Shown one piece after another: positions 9,920 through 18,714 of a DNA stretch of 42,609 nt. The position numbers were made by a program, and so were the translations under genes. The stretch lies in assembly GCA_013911595.1 (NCBI GenBank), contig JACESY010000006.1:1-42609 (forward strand). Direction: 5' to 3'. Under the pieces are notes generated by a model that saw nothing but the letters and a program-made list of their open reading frames with translations, was not told the origin of the DNA and made no database searches. This DNA comes from Azoarcus sp. (GTDB lineage: Bacteria; Pseudomonadota; Gammaproteobacteria; Burkholderiales; Rhodocyclaceae). Within the stretch, counting starts at the first letter, position 1. Each line of letters opens with the position of its first letter.

Positions 9920-10734
9920 GTCGTGCCCCCCGTCAGCAGGCTGTCGCCAAAGGCGGGTGCCGGGTAATGGAAGGGCACCGGCCCGTCGGCCTCGGCGTTG
10001 ATGAACTGATGCACGAAAGCGTCGCTCGAAGCGCGGATTTCCTCGGGCGTGCCCTCGGCAACGATCTTGCCGTCGGAAACAAAGTAGACGTAGTCGACGA
10101 TCTCGAGTGATTCGTGAACATCGTGCGTGACCATCACCGTGCTTGCGCCGAGCGCGTCATTGAGGCGGCGAATGAGCTGGCCGATCACGCCCAGCGAGAT
10201 CGGGTCAAGCCCGGCGAAGGGCTCGTCGTACATGATCAGCATCGGATCGAGCGCAATCGCGCGGGCCAATGCAACACGACGCGCCATGCCGCCGGACAAT
10301 TCCGACGTCGCAAGTTCGGCCGCACCGCGCAGCCCCACCGCGTTGAGCTTCATCAACACCAGATCGCGCAGCATGCTCTCGGGCAAGTCGGTGTGTTCGC
10401 GCAGCGGAAAGGCGACGTTCTCGAACACGCTCATGTCGGTAAACAGCGCGCCGAACTGGAACAGCATGCCCATGCGCCGACGCAGCGCATACAGATCATC
10501 CGTGCCCAGCGCGCCCAGATCTCGCCCGTCGACCTCGACCTGGCCACCGGCCGCCCGCAACTGACCACCAATCAAACGCAGCAGCGTGGTTTTGCCGCAA
10601 CCGCTGCCGCCCATGATCGCAACGACCTGACCGCGGCGCACCGAGAGGTCGACACCATCCAGGATGGTGCGCTCACCGTAGGCGAAACGGACCCCCTGAA
10701 GTCGTACGAGAGGTTGTTCTGAGGCGGATTGCAA
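9916..10734 (-). CDS. mlaF: Mla ABC transporter ATP-binding protein MlaF
   Basis: MlaF powers MlaFEDB-dependent phospholipid transport. Walker A GGSGCGKTT (residues 42-50), signature LSGGMARR (146-153) and Walker B LIMYDEPF (166-173) are all present, with the FQFGALFTDMSVFENVAFPL Q-loop region typical of the Mla/Mkl subgroup. The length is 272 residues counted from a TTG at 10734. No ATG or GTG lies in frame before the ABC domain and no Shine-Dalgarno sequence is evident, so the exact start is uncertain. It heads the operon and diverges from kdsD. Confidence 0.9.
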   Translation of the reverse strand: MQSASEQPLVRLQGVRFAYGERTILDGVDLSVRRGQVVAIMGGSGCGKTTLLRLIGGQLRAAGGQVEVDGRDLGALGTDDLYALRRRMGMLFQFGALFTDMSVFENVAFPLREHTDLPESMLRDLVLMKLNAVGLRGAAELATSELSGGMARRVALARAIALDPMLIMYDEPFAGLDPISLGVIGQLIRRLNDALGASTVMVTHDVHESLEIVDYVYFVSDGKIVAEGTPEEIRASSDAFVHQFINAEADGPVPFHYPAPAFGDSLLTGGTT

Positions 10735-10766
10735 GGCAGCGAAACCCGAGCAGGAAGTAGCGGCGA

Positions 10767-10775
10767 AGTCTAGCA
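10767..10775 (-). promoter_or_regulatory. Candidate extended -10 promoter for the mla operon
   Basis: On the minus strand the bases read TGCTAGACT, an extended -10 element (TG-N-TAGACT). Transcription would begin near 10760, about 25 bases before the proposed TTG start of mlaF. No good -35 is seen. This is a motif match only. Confidence 0.3.
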
Positions 10776-10891
10776 GAGAAGGCCCAACGGACCGTTGTCT
10801 GGACGCAACACATGGCCTCCTCGAACAACACTTTCAAACGCGGGACCGGACCTCCGGCAGATTGCCCGCAAACAAGCTCCGGAACAGGCTT

Positions 10892-10900
10892 TGCTATACT
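10892..10900 (+). promoter_or_regulatory. Candidate extended -10 promoter for kdsD
   Basis: TGCTATACT is an extended -10 element (TG-N-TATACT) lying 36 bases before the kdsD ATG. A -35 at 17 bp spacing would be ACAAGC, which is poor; extended -10 promoters can work without one. It lies back-to-back with the mlaF candidate. Confidence 0.4.
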
Positions 10901-10935
10901 CGCCCGATCCACTACCGGCGCCGTTTTCCGCATCA

Positions 10936-11928
10936 ATGACCGATCCACTCCCAGCATCGCCGAAACACCGCGCGAGCGACATGGCACGTCGCGTGCTGCG
11001 CATTGAGGCCGACGCGATCGCGTCGTTGATCGAGCGTATCGGCCTCGAGTTCGAACGCGCCGTCGAACTGGTGCTCGCCCGCGATGGCCGGGTCCTGGTC
11101 ACCGGCATCGGAAAATCCGGCCATATCGGCCGCAAGCTGGCCGCCACGCTCGCCAGCACCGGCACGCCTGCCTACTTCGTGCACGCGGCCGAGGCCGCGC
11201 ATGGCGACTTGGGCATGGTCACCCGTGACGACGTGCTCATTGCGCTCTCCAATTCCGGCACCAGTGAGGAAATCCTGACCATCGTCCCGCTGATCAAGCG
11301 ACGCGGTGCGAGCCTGATCGCGATCACGGGCAATGCGGGCTCACCGCTCGCCCGCGCGGCTGACGTACACCTGGACGCGGCCGTCGCCGAGGAAGCCTGC
11401 CCGCTCAACCTGGCACCGACGGCCAGCACTACGGCCGCACTCGCCCTGGGCGACGCGCTCGCCGTCGCCTTGCTCGACGCGCGCGGCTTCAGCGCCGACG
11501 ACTTCGCCCATGCCCACCCGGGTGGCGCGCTGGGTCGACGCCTGCTAACGCGCGTGTGCGATGTCATGCGACCGGCCGACCAGGTGCCGCAGATTCGTCC
11601 CGATGCCACGCTTGCCACCGCGTTGCTGGCAATGACGCGCGGCGGGCTGGGCATGACGGCGGCAGTCGAAGAGAGCGGCCTGCTGGCCGGCATCTTCACC
11701 GACGGCGACCTGCGCCGCGCACTCGAACGTGGCATCGACGTGCATGCCACACGGCTGGCGGACGTCATGACACGCGACGCACAAAGCATCGGGCCGGACG
11801 CGCTCGCCGTCGAGGCGGCCGAGATCATGGAACGGCGACGAATCACGCAGATCCTCGTCGTAGAGAACCGGACAACGCTACTCGGCGCGCTCAACACGCA
11901 CGACCTGATGCGCGCGAGGGTGATCTGA
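10936..11928 (+). CDS. kdsD: Arabinose-5-phosphate isomerase
   Basis: KdsD interconverts ribulose 5-phosphate and arabinose 5-phosphate, the first step to Kdo for lipopolysaccharide. The 330-residue protein has an N-terminal SIS sugar-isomerase domain (about 40-180) with VTGIGKSGHIGRKLAATLAS and the AAEAAHGDLGM and SNSGTSEEI motifs. Two CBS domains follow (about 208-265 and 272-330). The start is the ATG at 10936, matching family length; the upstream extension is an artefact. The stop overlaps the kdsC start by one base. The order kdsD-kdsC-lptC-lptA is the classic LPS cluster. Confidence 0.95.
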   Translation: MTDPLPASPKHRASDMARRVLRIEADAIASLIERIGLEFERAVELVLARDGRVLVTGIGKSGHIGRKLAATLASTGTPAYFVHAAEAAHGDLGMVTRDDVLIALSNSGTSEEILTIVPLIKRRGASLIAITGNAGSPLARAADVHLDAAVAEEACPLNLAPTASTTAALALGDALAVALLDARGFSADDFAHAHPGGALGRRLLTRVCDVMRPADQVPQIRPDATLATALLAMTRGGLGMTAAVEESGLLAGIFTDGDLRRALERGIDVHATRLADVMTRDAQSIGPDALAVEAAEIMERRRITQILVVENRTTLLGALNTHDLMRARVI

Positions 11929-12449
11929 TGGATGCCGCGAACCGCGCCTCACGCGTGCGCCTGATGGGCTTCGACGTCGATGGCGTGCTCACCGACGGCA
12001 GCCTGTATTTCACTCCGGGCGGCGACGAGATCAAGGCATTCTCCAGTCTCGACGGCCACGGTCTGCGCATGCTCGCCGAGGCAGGCGTCGAGATCGCCAT
12101 CATCAGCGGGCGCGCCTCGCGCGCGCTCGAATTGCGCGCGGCCAACCTCGACATCGGGGAACTGCACATGGGCGTGTCGGACAAGCGCAGCTGCATGCTC
12201 GAACTGCTTGCGCGCCGCGGGCTCGAACCCGAAGCCGCCGGTTACATGGGTGATGACGTCGTCGACCTGCCGGTGCTGCGTTGCTGCGGCTTCTCGACGG
12301 CGCCGGCCGATGCGCACCCGTTCGTGCGTGCCCATGTCGCCTGGGTTACCGGCCAGCCCGGCGGTCACGGCGCGGTACGCGAGGCGTGCGACTTCATCCT
12401 GCAGTCGCAGGGTCGGCTTGACGCGATGCTCGCGAGCTATCTGGACTGA
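11928..12449 (+). CDS. kdsC: Kdo-8-phosphate phosphatase
   Basis: KdsC hydrolyses 3-deoxy-manno-octulosonate 8-phosphate to Kdo. It is a C0-type HAD phosphatase lacking a large cap. The nucleophile motif GFDVDGVLTDG places the two aspartates at residues 16 and 18; IISGRASRA is motif II, SDKRSCM carries the motif III lysine and GYMGDDVVDLPVL is motif IV. The 173-residue length is slightly short of E. coli KdsC (188). Translation is probably coupled to kdsD through a TGATG junction at 11926-11930. Confidence 0.94.
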   Translation: MDAANRASRVRLMGFDVDGVLTDGSLYFTPGGDEIKAFSSLDGHGLRMLAEAGVEIAIISGRASRALELRAANLDIGELHMGVSDKRSCMLELLARRGLEPEAAGYMGDDVVDLPVLRCCGFSTAPADAHPFVRAHVAWVTGQPGGHGAVREACDFILQSQGRLDAMLASYLD

Positions 12450-12457
12450 ACACAACG

Positions 12458-13030
12458 ATGAACACCGACCGCATCTATCCCGTCATCGCCCTGCTGTTGC
12501 TCGCGGCACTCACCTTCTGGCTCGAGCGCATCACGCGTAGCCCCGAAGAAGCGCCACGGATTGAGCGTACCGACCCGGACTTCATCGGATCCAACATCCG
12601 CATGACGAGCTTTGACCAAGCCGGTCAGCCGCACTATGAACTGACCTCCGAACGCATCGTGCATTACCCACTGTCCGACGTGACCGACCTGGTCGAGCCG
12701 CGCCTGCTCTACGAAACGGCCGAGGGAGAGTTGCGTCTTCGCTCGCGCGAAGCCGAGGCGGCAGCGGGCCTGGAGAATGTCCTGCTCAAGGGCGATGTCG
12801 AGGTCGAGCGCGATGCCACCGTCAGCGATCCGGCGATGCGAATGGAAACGGACCGGATGCGCTACTGGCCGGACAGCCAGCGCGCCTTCAGCGATGCCCC
12901 TGTCGTGCTCAAACACGGTAACATCACCGCGTACGGCAATGGCCTGCGCGCGGACAACATCTCGGGCGTCCTCGAACTCGTCGGCGATGCTAGAGTTCAA
13001 ATGCCCCGTTCATCACGGAACCGACAATGA
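12458..13030 (+). CDS. lptC: LPS export protein LptC
   Basis: LptC is a bitopic inner-membrane protein that takes LPS from LptB2FG and passes it to LptA. The 190-residue product has one N-terminal membrane helix (residues about 6-23, IYPVIALLLLAALTFWLE) and a periplasmic beta-jellyroll domain. Family features include the segment FDQAGQPHYELTSERIVHYPLSD and the DPAMRMETDRMRYWPDSQRA strand pair. It starts eight bases after kdsC and overlaps lptA by four bases. Confidence 0.92.
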   Translation: MNTDRIYPVIALLLLAALTFWLERITRSPEEAPRIERTDPDFIGSNIRMTSFDQAGQPHYELTSERIVHYPLSDVTDLVEPRLLYETAEGELRLRSREAEAAAGLENVLLKGDVEVERDATVSDPAMRMETDRMRYWPDSQRAFSDAPVVLKHGNITAYGNGLRADNISGVLELVGDARVQMPRSSRNRQ

Positions 13031-13551
13031 CCAAGTCCTCCCCTTTTCTGATTCTCGCCGCATTCCTCGCCCTGGCGCCGCTGACGGCCCACGCCGAACG
13101 TGCCGACCGCGAGCAACCGATCAACATTGAAGCCGACAAGGTCACGGTCGACGACCGCAATCGCACGCACACCTTCGACGGCAACGTTGTCCTCACTCAG
13201 GGCACGCTGGAACTGCGCGGCGCGAAGATCGTCGTCGTGCAGGGCGCGGACGGTTTCCAGACCGGCGTCGCGACCGCAGCCGAGGGGGAATTGGCGAACT
13301 TCCGGCAAAAACGCGAAGGCGTGGACGAATACGTCGAGGGCGAAGCCGAGCGCATCGAATACGACGGTCGCAACGAAACCGCGACGCTGTTCCGCCGCGC
13401 CCAGGTTCGCGCCGGAGGCGACGTGGTTCGTGGCGACGTCATCGAATACGACGCACTGACGGAAAACTACACTGCCCACCGCCTGCCCGCCGAGGGCAGC
13501 GGCGACTCGCGCATCCGCGTCACGATCCAGCCCAAGACGTCGGGCTCCTGA
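13027..13551 (+). CDS. lptA: LPS transport periplasmic protein LptA
   Basis: LptA forms the periplasmic bridge that carries LPS from LptC to LptD. The 174-residue product has a Sec signal peptide (cleavage after THA/TAHA near residue 23) and an OstA-like beta-jellyroll with REQPINIEADKVTVDDR, TFDGNVVLTQGTLELRGAKI and DGRNETATLFRRAQVR, the repeated strands of the family. The ATG overlaps the lptC stop. lptB, which normally follows, is absent: the next gene is an enoyl-CoA hydratase. Confidence 0.94.
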   Translation: MTKSSPFLILAAFLALAPLTAHAERADREQPINIEADKVTVDDRNRTHTFDGNVVLTQGTLELRGAKIVVVQGADGFQTGVATAAEGELANFRQKREGVDEYVEGEAERIEYDGRNETATLFRRAQVRAGGDVVRGDVIEYDALTENYTAHRLPAEGSGDSRIRVTIQPKTSGS

Positions 13552-13559
13552 GCGTCGCG

Positions 13560-14336
13560 ATGACGTATTCCGCGATCGTCGCCGAAACGCGCGGCCCGGC
13601 CGGCCTGATCCGCCTGAACCGTCCCGAAGCGCTCAACGCACTCAACGACACGCTGGTCGACGAGGTTGGTCACGCGCTGGACGCTTTCGAGGCCGATGAC
13701 GCCATCGTCGCGATCGTGCTGACCGGCTCCGACAAGGCCTTCGCGGCCGGTGCAGACATCGCGGCAATGGCGGGCATGTCGTGGATGGACGCCTATCGCG
13801 GCGACTACATCACGCGCAACTGGGAGCGCGTCAAGACCTGCCGCAAACCGGTCATCGCCGCGGTATCCGGTTTCGCGCTGGGCGGCGGCTGCGAACTGGC
13901 GATGATGTGCGACATCATCGTTGCCGGCGAGAGCGCGAAGTTCGGCCAGCCTGAGGTCCGTCTCGGCATCCCGCCAGGTGCCGGCGGCACGCAACGCCTG
14001 CCGCGCGCAGCCGGCAAGGCCAAGGCCATGGACCTGTGCCTGACCGCGCGCTTCATGGATGCGACGGAGGCCGAACGTGCCGGGCTGGTCTCGCGAATCG
14101 TGCCTGACGAGCGCGTCGTCGACGAAGCGCTTTCCATTGTCGACACCATGGCGGGCTACTCCCTTCCGGTCCTGATGATGATCAAGGAATCGGTGAACCG
14201 CGCCTTCGAGACCACGCTCGCGGAAGGCCTGCTCTTCGAGCGCCGCTGCTTCCACGCAGCCTTCGGCCTGGAAGACAAGAAGGAAGGCATGAGCGCCTTC
14301 CTCGAAAAGCGAAAGGCGGACTTCCGCCACCGCTGA
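13560..14336 (+). CDS. Enoyl-CoA hydratase
   Basis: This crotonase-family enzyme hydrates 2-enoyl-CoA esters to 3-hydroxyacyl-CoA in beta-oxidation. The 258-residue protein carries both catalytic glutamates: Glu112 in ALGGGCELAMMCDI and Glu132 in FGQPEVRLGIPPGAGGTQRLPR, twenty residues apart as in characterised hydratases. The oxyanion-hole segments KAFAAGADIAAM and SGFALGGG are intact. It follows lptA by eight bases and may be co-transcribed with it, although the functions differ. Its product could feed the hydroxyacyl-CoA pool used for polyhydroxyalkanoate, which would fit the phasin gene next to it; that is inference. Confidence 0.92.
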   Translation: MTYSAIVAETRGPAGLIRLNRPEALNALNDTLVDEVGHALDAFEADDAIVAIVLTGSDKAFAAGADIAAMAGMSWMDAYRGDYITRNWERVKTCRKPVIAAVSGFALGGGCELAMMCDIIVAGESAKFGQPEVRLGIPPGAGGTQRLPRAAGKAKAMDLCLTARFMDATEAERAGLVSRIVPDERVVDEALSIVDTMAGYSLPVLMMIKESVNRAFETTLAEGLLFERRCFHAAFGLEDKKEGMSAFLEKRKADFRHR

Positions 14337-14504
14337 CGCAGCGCGCAATCCGCGCGCCAGCCCGCCCTGCCCCCGTCACGCAAAACGCGCAGCATGCGCG
14401 GCATCTCCCGCGCCCCCATCGGGATCCGATTCCCGGTGCACCGCAAACATCAAACCATTATTAAACAATGATTTGCTGACAATCAAACTCGCTCAAAAAG
14501 AATT

Positions 14505-14520
14505 TTGTGCAACGCAACAA
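14505..14520 (+). promoter_or_regulatory. Candidate PhaR-type operator upstream of phasin
   Basis: TTGTGCAACGCAACAA contains the dyad TGC-AAC-GCA. PhaR repressors of PHA-granule genes are known to recognise TGC-N3/4-GCA-like sites. It ends seven bases before the -35 box. A second TGC-rich segment (TGCTGCAGTGC at 14564-14574) lies just after the -10. Assignment is by motif similarity only. Confidence 0.35.
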
Positions 14521-14527
14521 ATATTCC

Positions 14528-14555
14528 TTGACATCGCGTTTGAGGACCCTATACT
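14528..14555 (+). promoter_or_regulatory. Strong sigma-70 promoter of the phasin gene
   Basis: TTGACA (14528-14533) and TATACT (14550-14555) are separated by 16 bases. Transcription would start near 14562, giving a leader of about 70 bases with a good ribosome-binding site (AAGGAGA at 14621). The surrounding 100 bases are notably AT-rich for this genome. Confidence 0.75.
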
Positions 14556-14632
14556 GAGATCCATGCTGCAGTGCGTCATAAAGATTGACCGCACGGACAG
14601 CAGCCACTTCCATGAAACACAAGGAGAACTCC

Positions 14633-15199
14633 ATGTTTGCTACTCCCGATCAAATCGCTGCTGCCAACAAAGCCAACCTCGAGGCGTTCGTGCGCATCGC
14701 CAACACGGCCTTCGCCAACGCCGAGAAGCTGACCGCCCTCAATATCGAGGTTGCGCGCGGCTTCGTCGAAGACAGCATCTCCAACACCCGTAGCCTGATG
14801 GGCGTGAAGGATCCGCAGGAATTCGTCAAGCTGCAGAGCGAACTGGCCAAGCCGTCGCTGGACAAGGTCGTGTCCTACAACCGCAGCGTCTATGAGCTGG
14901 CGACCGGCCAACAGGAAGAAATGACCAAGCTGTTCGAAGCCGGTGTCGCCGAGGCGAACAAGAGCTTTACCGCCATCATCGACAAGGCCGCCGAGACCGC
15001 CCCCGCCGGCTCCGACGTTGCCTTCGCCGCGATGAAGTCCGCCCTGGCCGCCAGCAACAGCGCCTACGACAACGTCAACAAGGCGGTTCGTCAGGTCGCC
15101 GAGATGACCGAAGCCAATGTCTCGGCTGCTACCGACGCGACGGTCAAGGCGGTCGGCACGACCTCCAAGGCTCCGGCTGCGAAGAAAGCCGCCGCCTGA
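14633..15199 (+). CDS. phaP: Phasin family protein
   Basis: Phasins coat polyhydroxyalkanoate granules and control their size. The 188-residue product begins MFATPDQIAAANKANLEAF and contains the Phasin_2 signature SNTRSLMGVKDPQEFVKLQS followed by long amphipathic helices (about 20-150) and an alanine/lysine-rich tail ending APAAKKAAA. The ATG at 14633 follows AAGGAGAACTCC, a strong ribosome-binding site; an upstream in-frame ATG lacks one. The gene is flanked by its own sigma-70 promoter and a clear terminator, so it is a single-gene unit, as expected for an abundant structural protein. Confidence 0.93.
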   Translation: MFATPDQIAAANKANLEAFVRIANTAFANAEKLTALNIEVARGFVEDSISNTRSLMGVKDPQEFVKLQSELAKPSLDKVVSYNRSVYELATGQQEEMTKLFEAGVAEANKSFTAIIDKAAETAPAGSDVAFAAMKSALAASNSAYDNVNKAVRQVAEMTEANVSAATDATVKAVGTTSKAPAAKKAAA

Positions 15200-15259
15200 A
15201 GCTCAGGGACGAGGGAACAGGGTTCAGGGCGAACAGCCCTCCCCGCTCCCCGCAACTGC

Positions 15260-15286
15260 AAAGCCCCGCCAAGTGCGGGGCTTTTT
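15260..15286 (+). terminator. Rho-independent terminator of phaP
   Basis: AAAGCCCCGC and GCGGGGCTTT form a 10-bp stem with a five-base loop followed by a T-run (TTTTTCTTT). It lies about 60 bases after the phaP stop. Confidence 0.92.
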
Positions 15287-15330
15287 CTTTGCAACTGCCG
15301 GATCGTCGAATGGCACGAAAGCGCCGACTT

Positions 15331-16071
15331 CTAGTCCCGGCCCTCCGCCCCCTGCGCATAGTGTGCCGGAAACAGCCGACGCATCTCGCCTTCGATCCAG
15401 GCTTCCGCCTCGGCGTTAACCTCGTCCGGCTCGCGTCCGGCAGCAAGGATCGGGGGGCCGATACTCACGACAATCTCGCCAGGGCGCTTGATCCATGCAT
15501 TCTTCGGCCAGAACTCGCCGGCGTTGTGTGCAACCGGAACGACGCTTGCACCAACATGTGTGGCCAGCCACGCGCCACCGATCTTGTAGCGGCGCGTGGT
15601 ACCGGGGGCCACGCGCGTGCCTTCCGGGAACACCACCACCCAGAAGCCTTCGTGCAGACGTGCTCCGCCCTGATCGACAACCTGTGCGAGCGCATCCTTG
15701 CCCGCCTTGCGGTCGATCGCTACGACCGGCATCTGCGCCAATCCCCAGCCGAAGAACGGAATACGCAGCAGCTCGCGCTTGAGCACGAAGCAGATGGGCG
15801 GAAAGATCACCTGGAAGGCCAGCGTCTCCCAGGCCGACTGATGCTTGGCGAGAATGACCGCTGGCTCGTCCGGCAGGTTCTCCCGCCCAATGACACGATG
15901 CCGGATACCGAGCACGTGGCGCGCCATCCACATCGCGATGCGGGTCCACGACCCGATGATGCGGTAGCGGGTATGCGCACGCAGCGGAAAGGTCAGGAAC
16001 GCGAACAGCGCCCAGGGCGGGATCGTGACCACCAGGCCGACCGCAAAGAGCAGCGAGCGCAACGCGTTCAT
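15331..16071 (-). CDS. plsC: 1-acyl-sn-glycerol-3-phosphate acyltransferase
   Basis: PlsC acylates lysophosphatidic acid to phosphatidic acid at the inner membrane. The 246-residue product has an N-terminal membrane region (about 5-30). Catalytic motif I reads KHQSAWE (His77, Glu82), that is HX4E where most members have HX4D. Motif III FPEGTR is at 148-153, and VVPVAHNAG is motif IV. It is the last gene of the miaB-to-plsC minus-strand run and overlaps gmhB by four bases. The HX4E variant could be a clade feature; activity is still likely because other motifs are intact. Confidence 0.9.
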   Translation of the reverse strand: MNALRSLLFAVGLVVTIPPWALFAFLTFPLRAHTRYRIIGSWTRIAMWMARHVLGIRHRVIGRENLPDEPAVILAKHQSAWETLAFQVIFPPICFVLKRELLRIPFFGWGLAQMPVVAIDRKAGKDALAQVVDQGGARLHEGFWVVVFPEGTRVAPGTTRRYKIGGAWLATHVGASVVPVAHNAGEFWPKNAWIKRPGEIVVSIGPPILAAGREPDEVNAEAEAWIEGEMRRLFPAHYAQGAEGRD

Positions 16072-16607
16072 CGATCCAGCGTCAGGTGGGCGGCCACTGC
16101 GGCCAGATCGGGAAACACCTGCGTGCCCTCGGGCAGCGCGTGCTCCGCCTCGGTACGCTCACCCTTGCCGGTGAGCACCAGATAGGGCTGAGCACCGACC
16201 GCCGCCGCCGCCTCCAGATCACGCAGACTGTCGCCGATGACCGGCACGGTCGTCAGATCGACGTTGAAGCGCTCGCCGATCTCACGGTACATGCCGGGCT
16301 TGGGCTTGCGACAGTCGCAGGTCGAATCGGCCGGGTGCGGACAGAAGAAGACTGCCTCGAGCCGACCACCGACCTGCGCGAGGCTCTTGATCATCTTGTC
16401 GTGGATGGCGTTGAGCATGTCCATGCCGAACAGCCCACGTCCGATACCCGACTGGTTGGACGCGACCACCACGCGCCAACCGTACTGATTGAGTCGCGCG
16501 ATCGCCTCGAGCGAACCGGGGATGGGCTTCCACTCGTCGGGTGACTTGATGAACTGATCCGAGTCCTGGTTGATCACGCCGTCGCGATCGAGGATCACGA
16601 GTTTCAT
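16068..16607 (-). CDS. gmhB: D-glycero-beta-D-manno-heptose-1,7-bisphosphate 7-phosphatase
   Basis: GmhB removes the 7-phosphate from heptose bisphosphate during synthesis of ADP-heptose for the LPS core. It is a HAD phosphatase with DRDGVIN (Asp7 and Asp9), VASNQSGIGRGLF and IGDSLRDLEAA. A zinc-binding loop CPHPADSTCDCRKPKPGM is present, as in characterised GmhB proteins. Counted from ATG 16607 the length is 179. Upstream in-frame ATG (16616) and GTG (16619) are possible; 16616 has GGGGTGA at reasonable spacing. 16607 matches homologue N-termini (MKLVILDRDGVIN). Confidence 0.92.
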   Translation of the reverse strand: MKLVILDRDGVINQDSDQFIKSPDEWKPIPGSLEAIARLNQYGWRVVVASNQSGIGRGLFGMDMLNAIHDKMIKSLAQVGGRLEAVFFCPHPADSTCDCRKPKPGMYREIGERFNVDLTTVPVIGDSLRDLEAAAAVGAQPYLVLTGKGERTEAEHALPEGTQVFPDLAAVAAHLTLDR

Positions 16608-16620
16608 CGTCAGCATCACG

Positions 16621-18714
16621 TCACCCCTGTGCGTTCAGCCGCGACAGGTCGGCGACGCGGTTCATCAGTGCGGCAAGCCGGCCCAGCAGCGCCAGCCGGT
16701 TCTGTCGGGTAAGCGGTTCGTCGGCGTTGACCATGACGTTGTCGAAGAAGCTGTCGACCACGCCGCGCAGCCCGGCCAGTACCCGCAGCGCCTCGGTGTA
16801 GTTTTCGCTGTCTACATGCGAGCGCACCAGCGGCGCCACTTCCACGACTTGATGGAACAGCGCCTTTTCGGCCTCCTCCTGCAGCAGAGCGACATCCGGC
16901 TCGACCTCGGCCGCGCCACTCTTCTTCAGGATGTTGACGATGCGCTTGTTGGCCGCGGCCAGCGCAGCAGCCTCGGGCAGCGCTGCAAACTCGCGTACCG
17001 CCGCCAGCCGCGCGGGGACCTGATCGACACGGGTCGGCCGCAGGGCGAGCACAGCGTCGATCTCGTCGACGGGATGCCCCGCATCCCGCAACTGATGGCG
17101 CAGACGTTCGAACAGGAAATCGAGCAGGCGCTCGGAAAAGCCCTCTTCGACCAGCACGCCGGGCGCGAAGCCCGAGGCGGCATCGGAGACAAGCTCCGCC
17201 AGATCAAGCGGCAGCGGCGACTCCATCAGGATGCGCAGCACGCCCAGCGCGGCGCGGCGCAGACCATAGGGGTCGCGGTCGCCGGTGGGCACCTGGCCGA
17301 TGCCGAAGAAACCCACCAGCGCGTCAAGCTTGTCGGCCAGCGCCACCGCGCAGGCGACATTGCCTGAGGGCAGCTCATCGCCGGCAAAACGCGGCCGGTA
17401 ATGGGCGGCGATGGCGTCGGCAACGACCTGGTCTTCACCATCGGCTAGCGCGTAGTGGCGACCCATGAAGCCTTGCAATTCGGGAAACTCGCCGACCATC
17501 TCGGTGACGAGATCGGCTTTGGCGAGTTTCGCGGCACGCTTGGCGGCTGCGCTGTCGGAGCGCAGGCGTGAGGCGATGTGCCCGGCCAGGCGCTCCAGCC
17601 GTCCAATGCGCTCGAGCTGGCTGCCGAGCTTGTTGTGATAGACCACCGGGCCCAGGCGCGGCAGACGCGCCTCCAGCGGCTGACGACGATCCTGTTCGAG
17701 AAAAAAGCGTGCGTCAGCCAGGCGCGGGCGCACCACGCGCTGGTTGCCCGCGACGATGTTGGAGGGGTCGGCCACACGCATGTTCGACACGATCAGGAAA
17801 CGGTTGAGCAGCCGCCCCTTGTCGTCGAACAGCGGGAAGTACTTCTGGTTGGCGCGCATCGTCAGGATCAGGCACTCCTGCGGCACTGAGAGGAATTCGG
17901 CTTCGAATTCACCGACGTACACACTGGGGTGTTCGACCAATGCGGTGACCTCGTCGAGCAGGTCAGCGTAGTCACCCAACGAGGCATTCTCGTGCGCGGC
18001 GGCCGCCTGCAACTGGCGCTCGATCTCGTCGCGACGCTCGGCAAAATGCGGCACCACCTTGCCTTCGGCCAGCAGCGTCGGTTCCCACGCCTCAGCGCTG
18101 GCGATATCGATCGCGCCGCGACTCATGAAGCGGTGCCCCAGCGAGGTCCGGCCCGCTTCCAGTCCCAACACGCTGCCCGGCACGACGCGTTCGCCGTGCA
18201 GCATCACGAGACGATGGACGGGCCGCACGAACTGCACGTCGGACGCGCCCCAGCGCATCAGTTTCGGAATCGGCAACGCGCGCACGGCCTCATTGACGAT
18301 GTCGGCGAGCACCGCATCGAGTCGCGCACCCTGCTCGGTGCGGGTATGGAACAGGGCTTCGGCCTTGCCGTCGACGCGGCGCTCGAAGCCTGCAATCGCA
18401 TCCTCGGCAATGCCACGCGCGGCAAGCTTCTTGAGCAGGGCCTGGCTCGGGCGGCCTTCGGCGTCAAAGGCCACCTGCACCGGCATGATCTTTTCGGTGA
18501 CCTCCTTTGCCAGAGCCTGCTCGGCCACGTCGCGCACGAACACGGCGAGGCGGCGCGGCGCCGCAAAGGCGCGCACGAACGAATCGTCGGCGGCCAGCCC
18601 GCGCGTGTGCAGCCCGGCCGCAATGGTTTCAGCAAAGACTTCGCCCAGGCGCGGCAAGGCCTTGGGCGGCAGTTCCTCGGTGACGAGTTCGACGATCAGG
18701 TGAGCCTTGTCCAT
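16621..18714 (-). CDS. glyS: Glycyl-tRNA synthetase beta subunit
   Basis: GlyS is the large subunit of the alpha2beta2 bacterial glycyl-tRNA synthetase, holding tRNA-binding domains. The 697-residue length fits the family (about 690). Visible features include the N-terminal [19 protein letters not shown], the [22 protein letters not shown] and [10 protein letters not shown] segments, the HD-like region [30 protein letters not shown] with [10 protein letters not shown], and [18 protein letters not shown]. The ATG at 18714 shares one base with the glyQ stop. A frame extension further upstream is an artefact across glyQ. Confidence 0.97.
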   Translation of the reverse strand: MDKAHLIVELVTEELPPKALPRLGEVFAETIAAGLHTRGLAADDSFVRAFAAPRRLAVFVRDVAEQALAKEVTEKIMPVQVAFDAEGRPSQALLKKLAARGIAEDAIAGFERRVDGKAEALFHTRTEQGARLDAVLADIVNEAVRALPIPKLMRWGASDVQFVRPVHRLVMLHGERVVPGSVLGLEAGRTSLGHRFMSRGAIDIASAEAWEPTLLAEGKVVPHFAERRDEIERQLQAAAAHENASLGDYADLLDEVTALVEHPSVYVGEFEAEFLSVPQECLILTMRANQKYFPLFDDKGRLLNRFLIVSNMRVADPSNIVAGNQRVVRPRLADARFFLEQDRRQPLEARLPRLGPVVYHNKLGSQLERIGRLERLAGHIASRLRSDSAAAKRAAKLAKADLVTEMVGEFPELQGFMGRHYALADGEDQVVADAIAAHYRPRFAGDELPSGNVACAVALADKLDALVGFFGIGQVPTGDRDPYGLRRAALGVLRILMESPLPLDLAELVSDAASGFAPGVLVEEGFSERLLDFLFERLRHQLRDAGHPVDEIDAVLALRPTRVDQVPARLAAVREFAALPEAAALAAANKRIVNILKKSGAAEVEPDVALLQEEAEKALFHQVVEVAPLVRSHVDSENYTEALRVLAGLRGVVDSFFDNVMVNADEPLTRQNRLALLGRLAALMNRVADLSRLNAQG

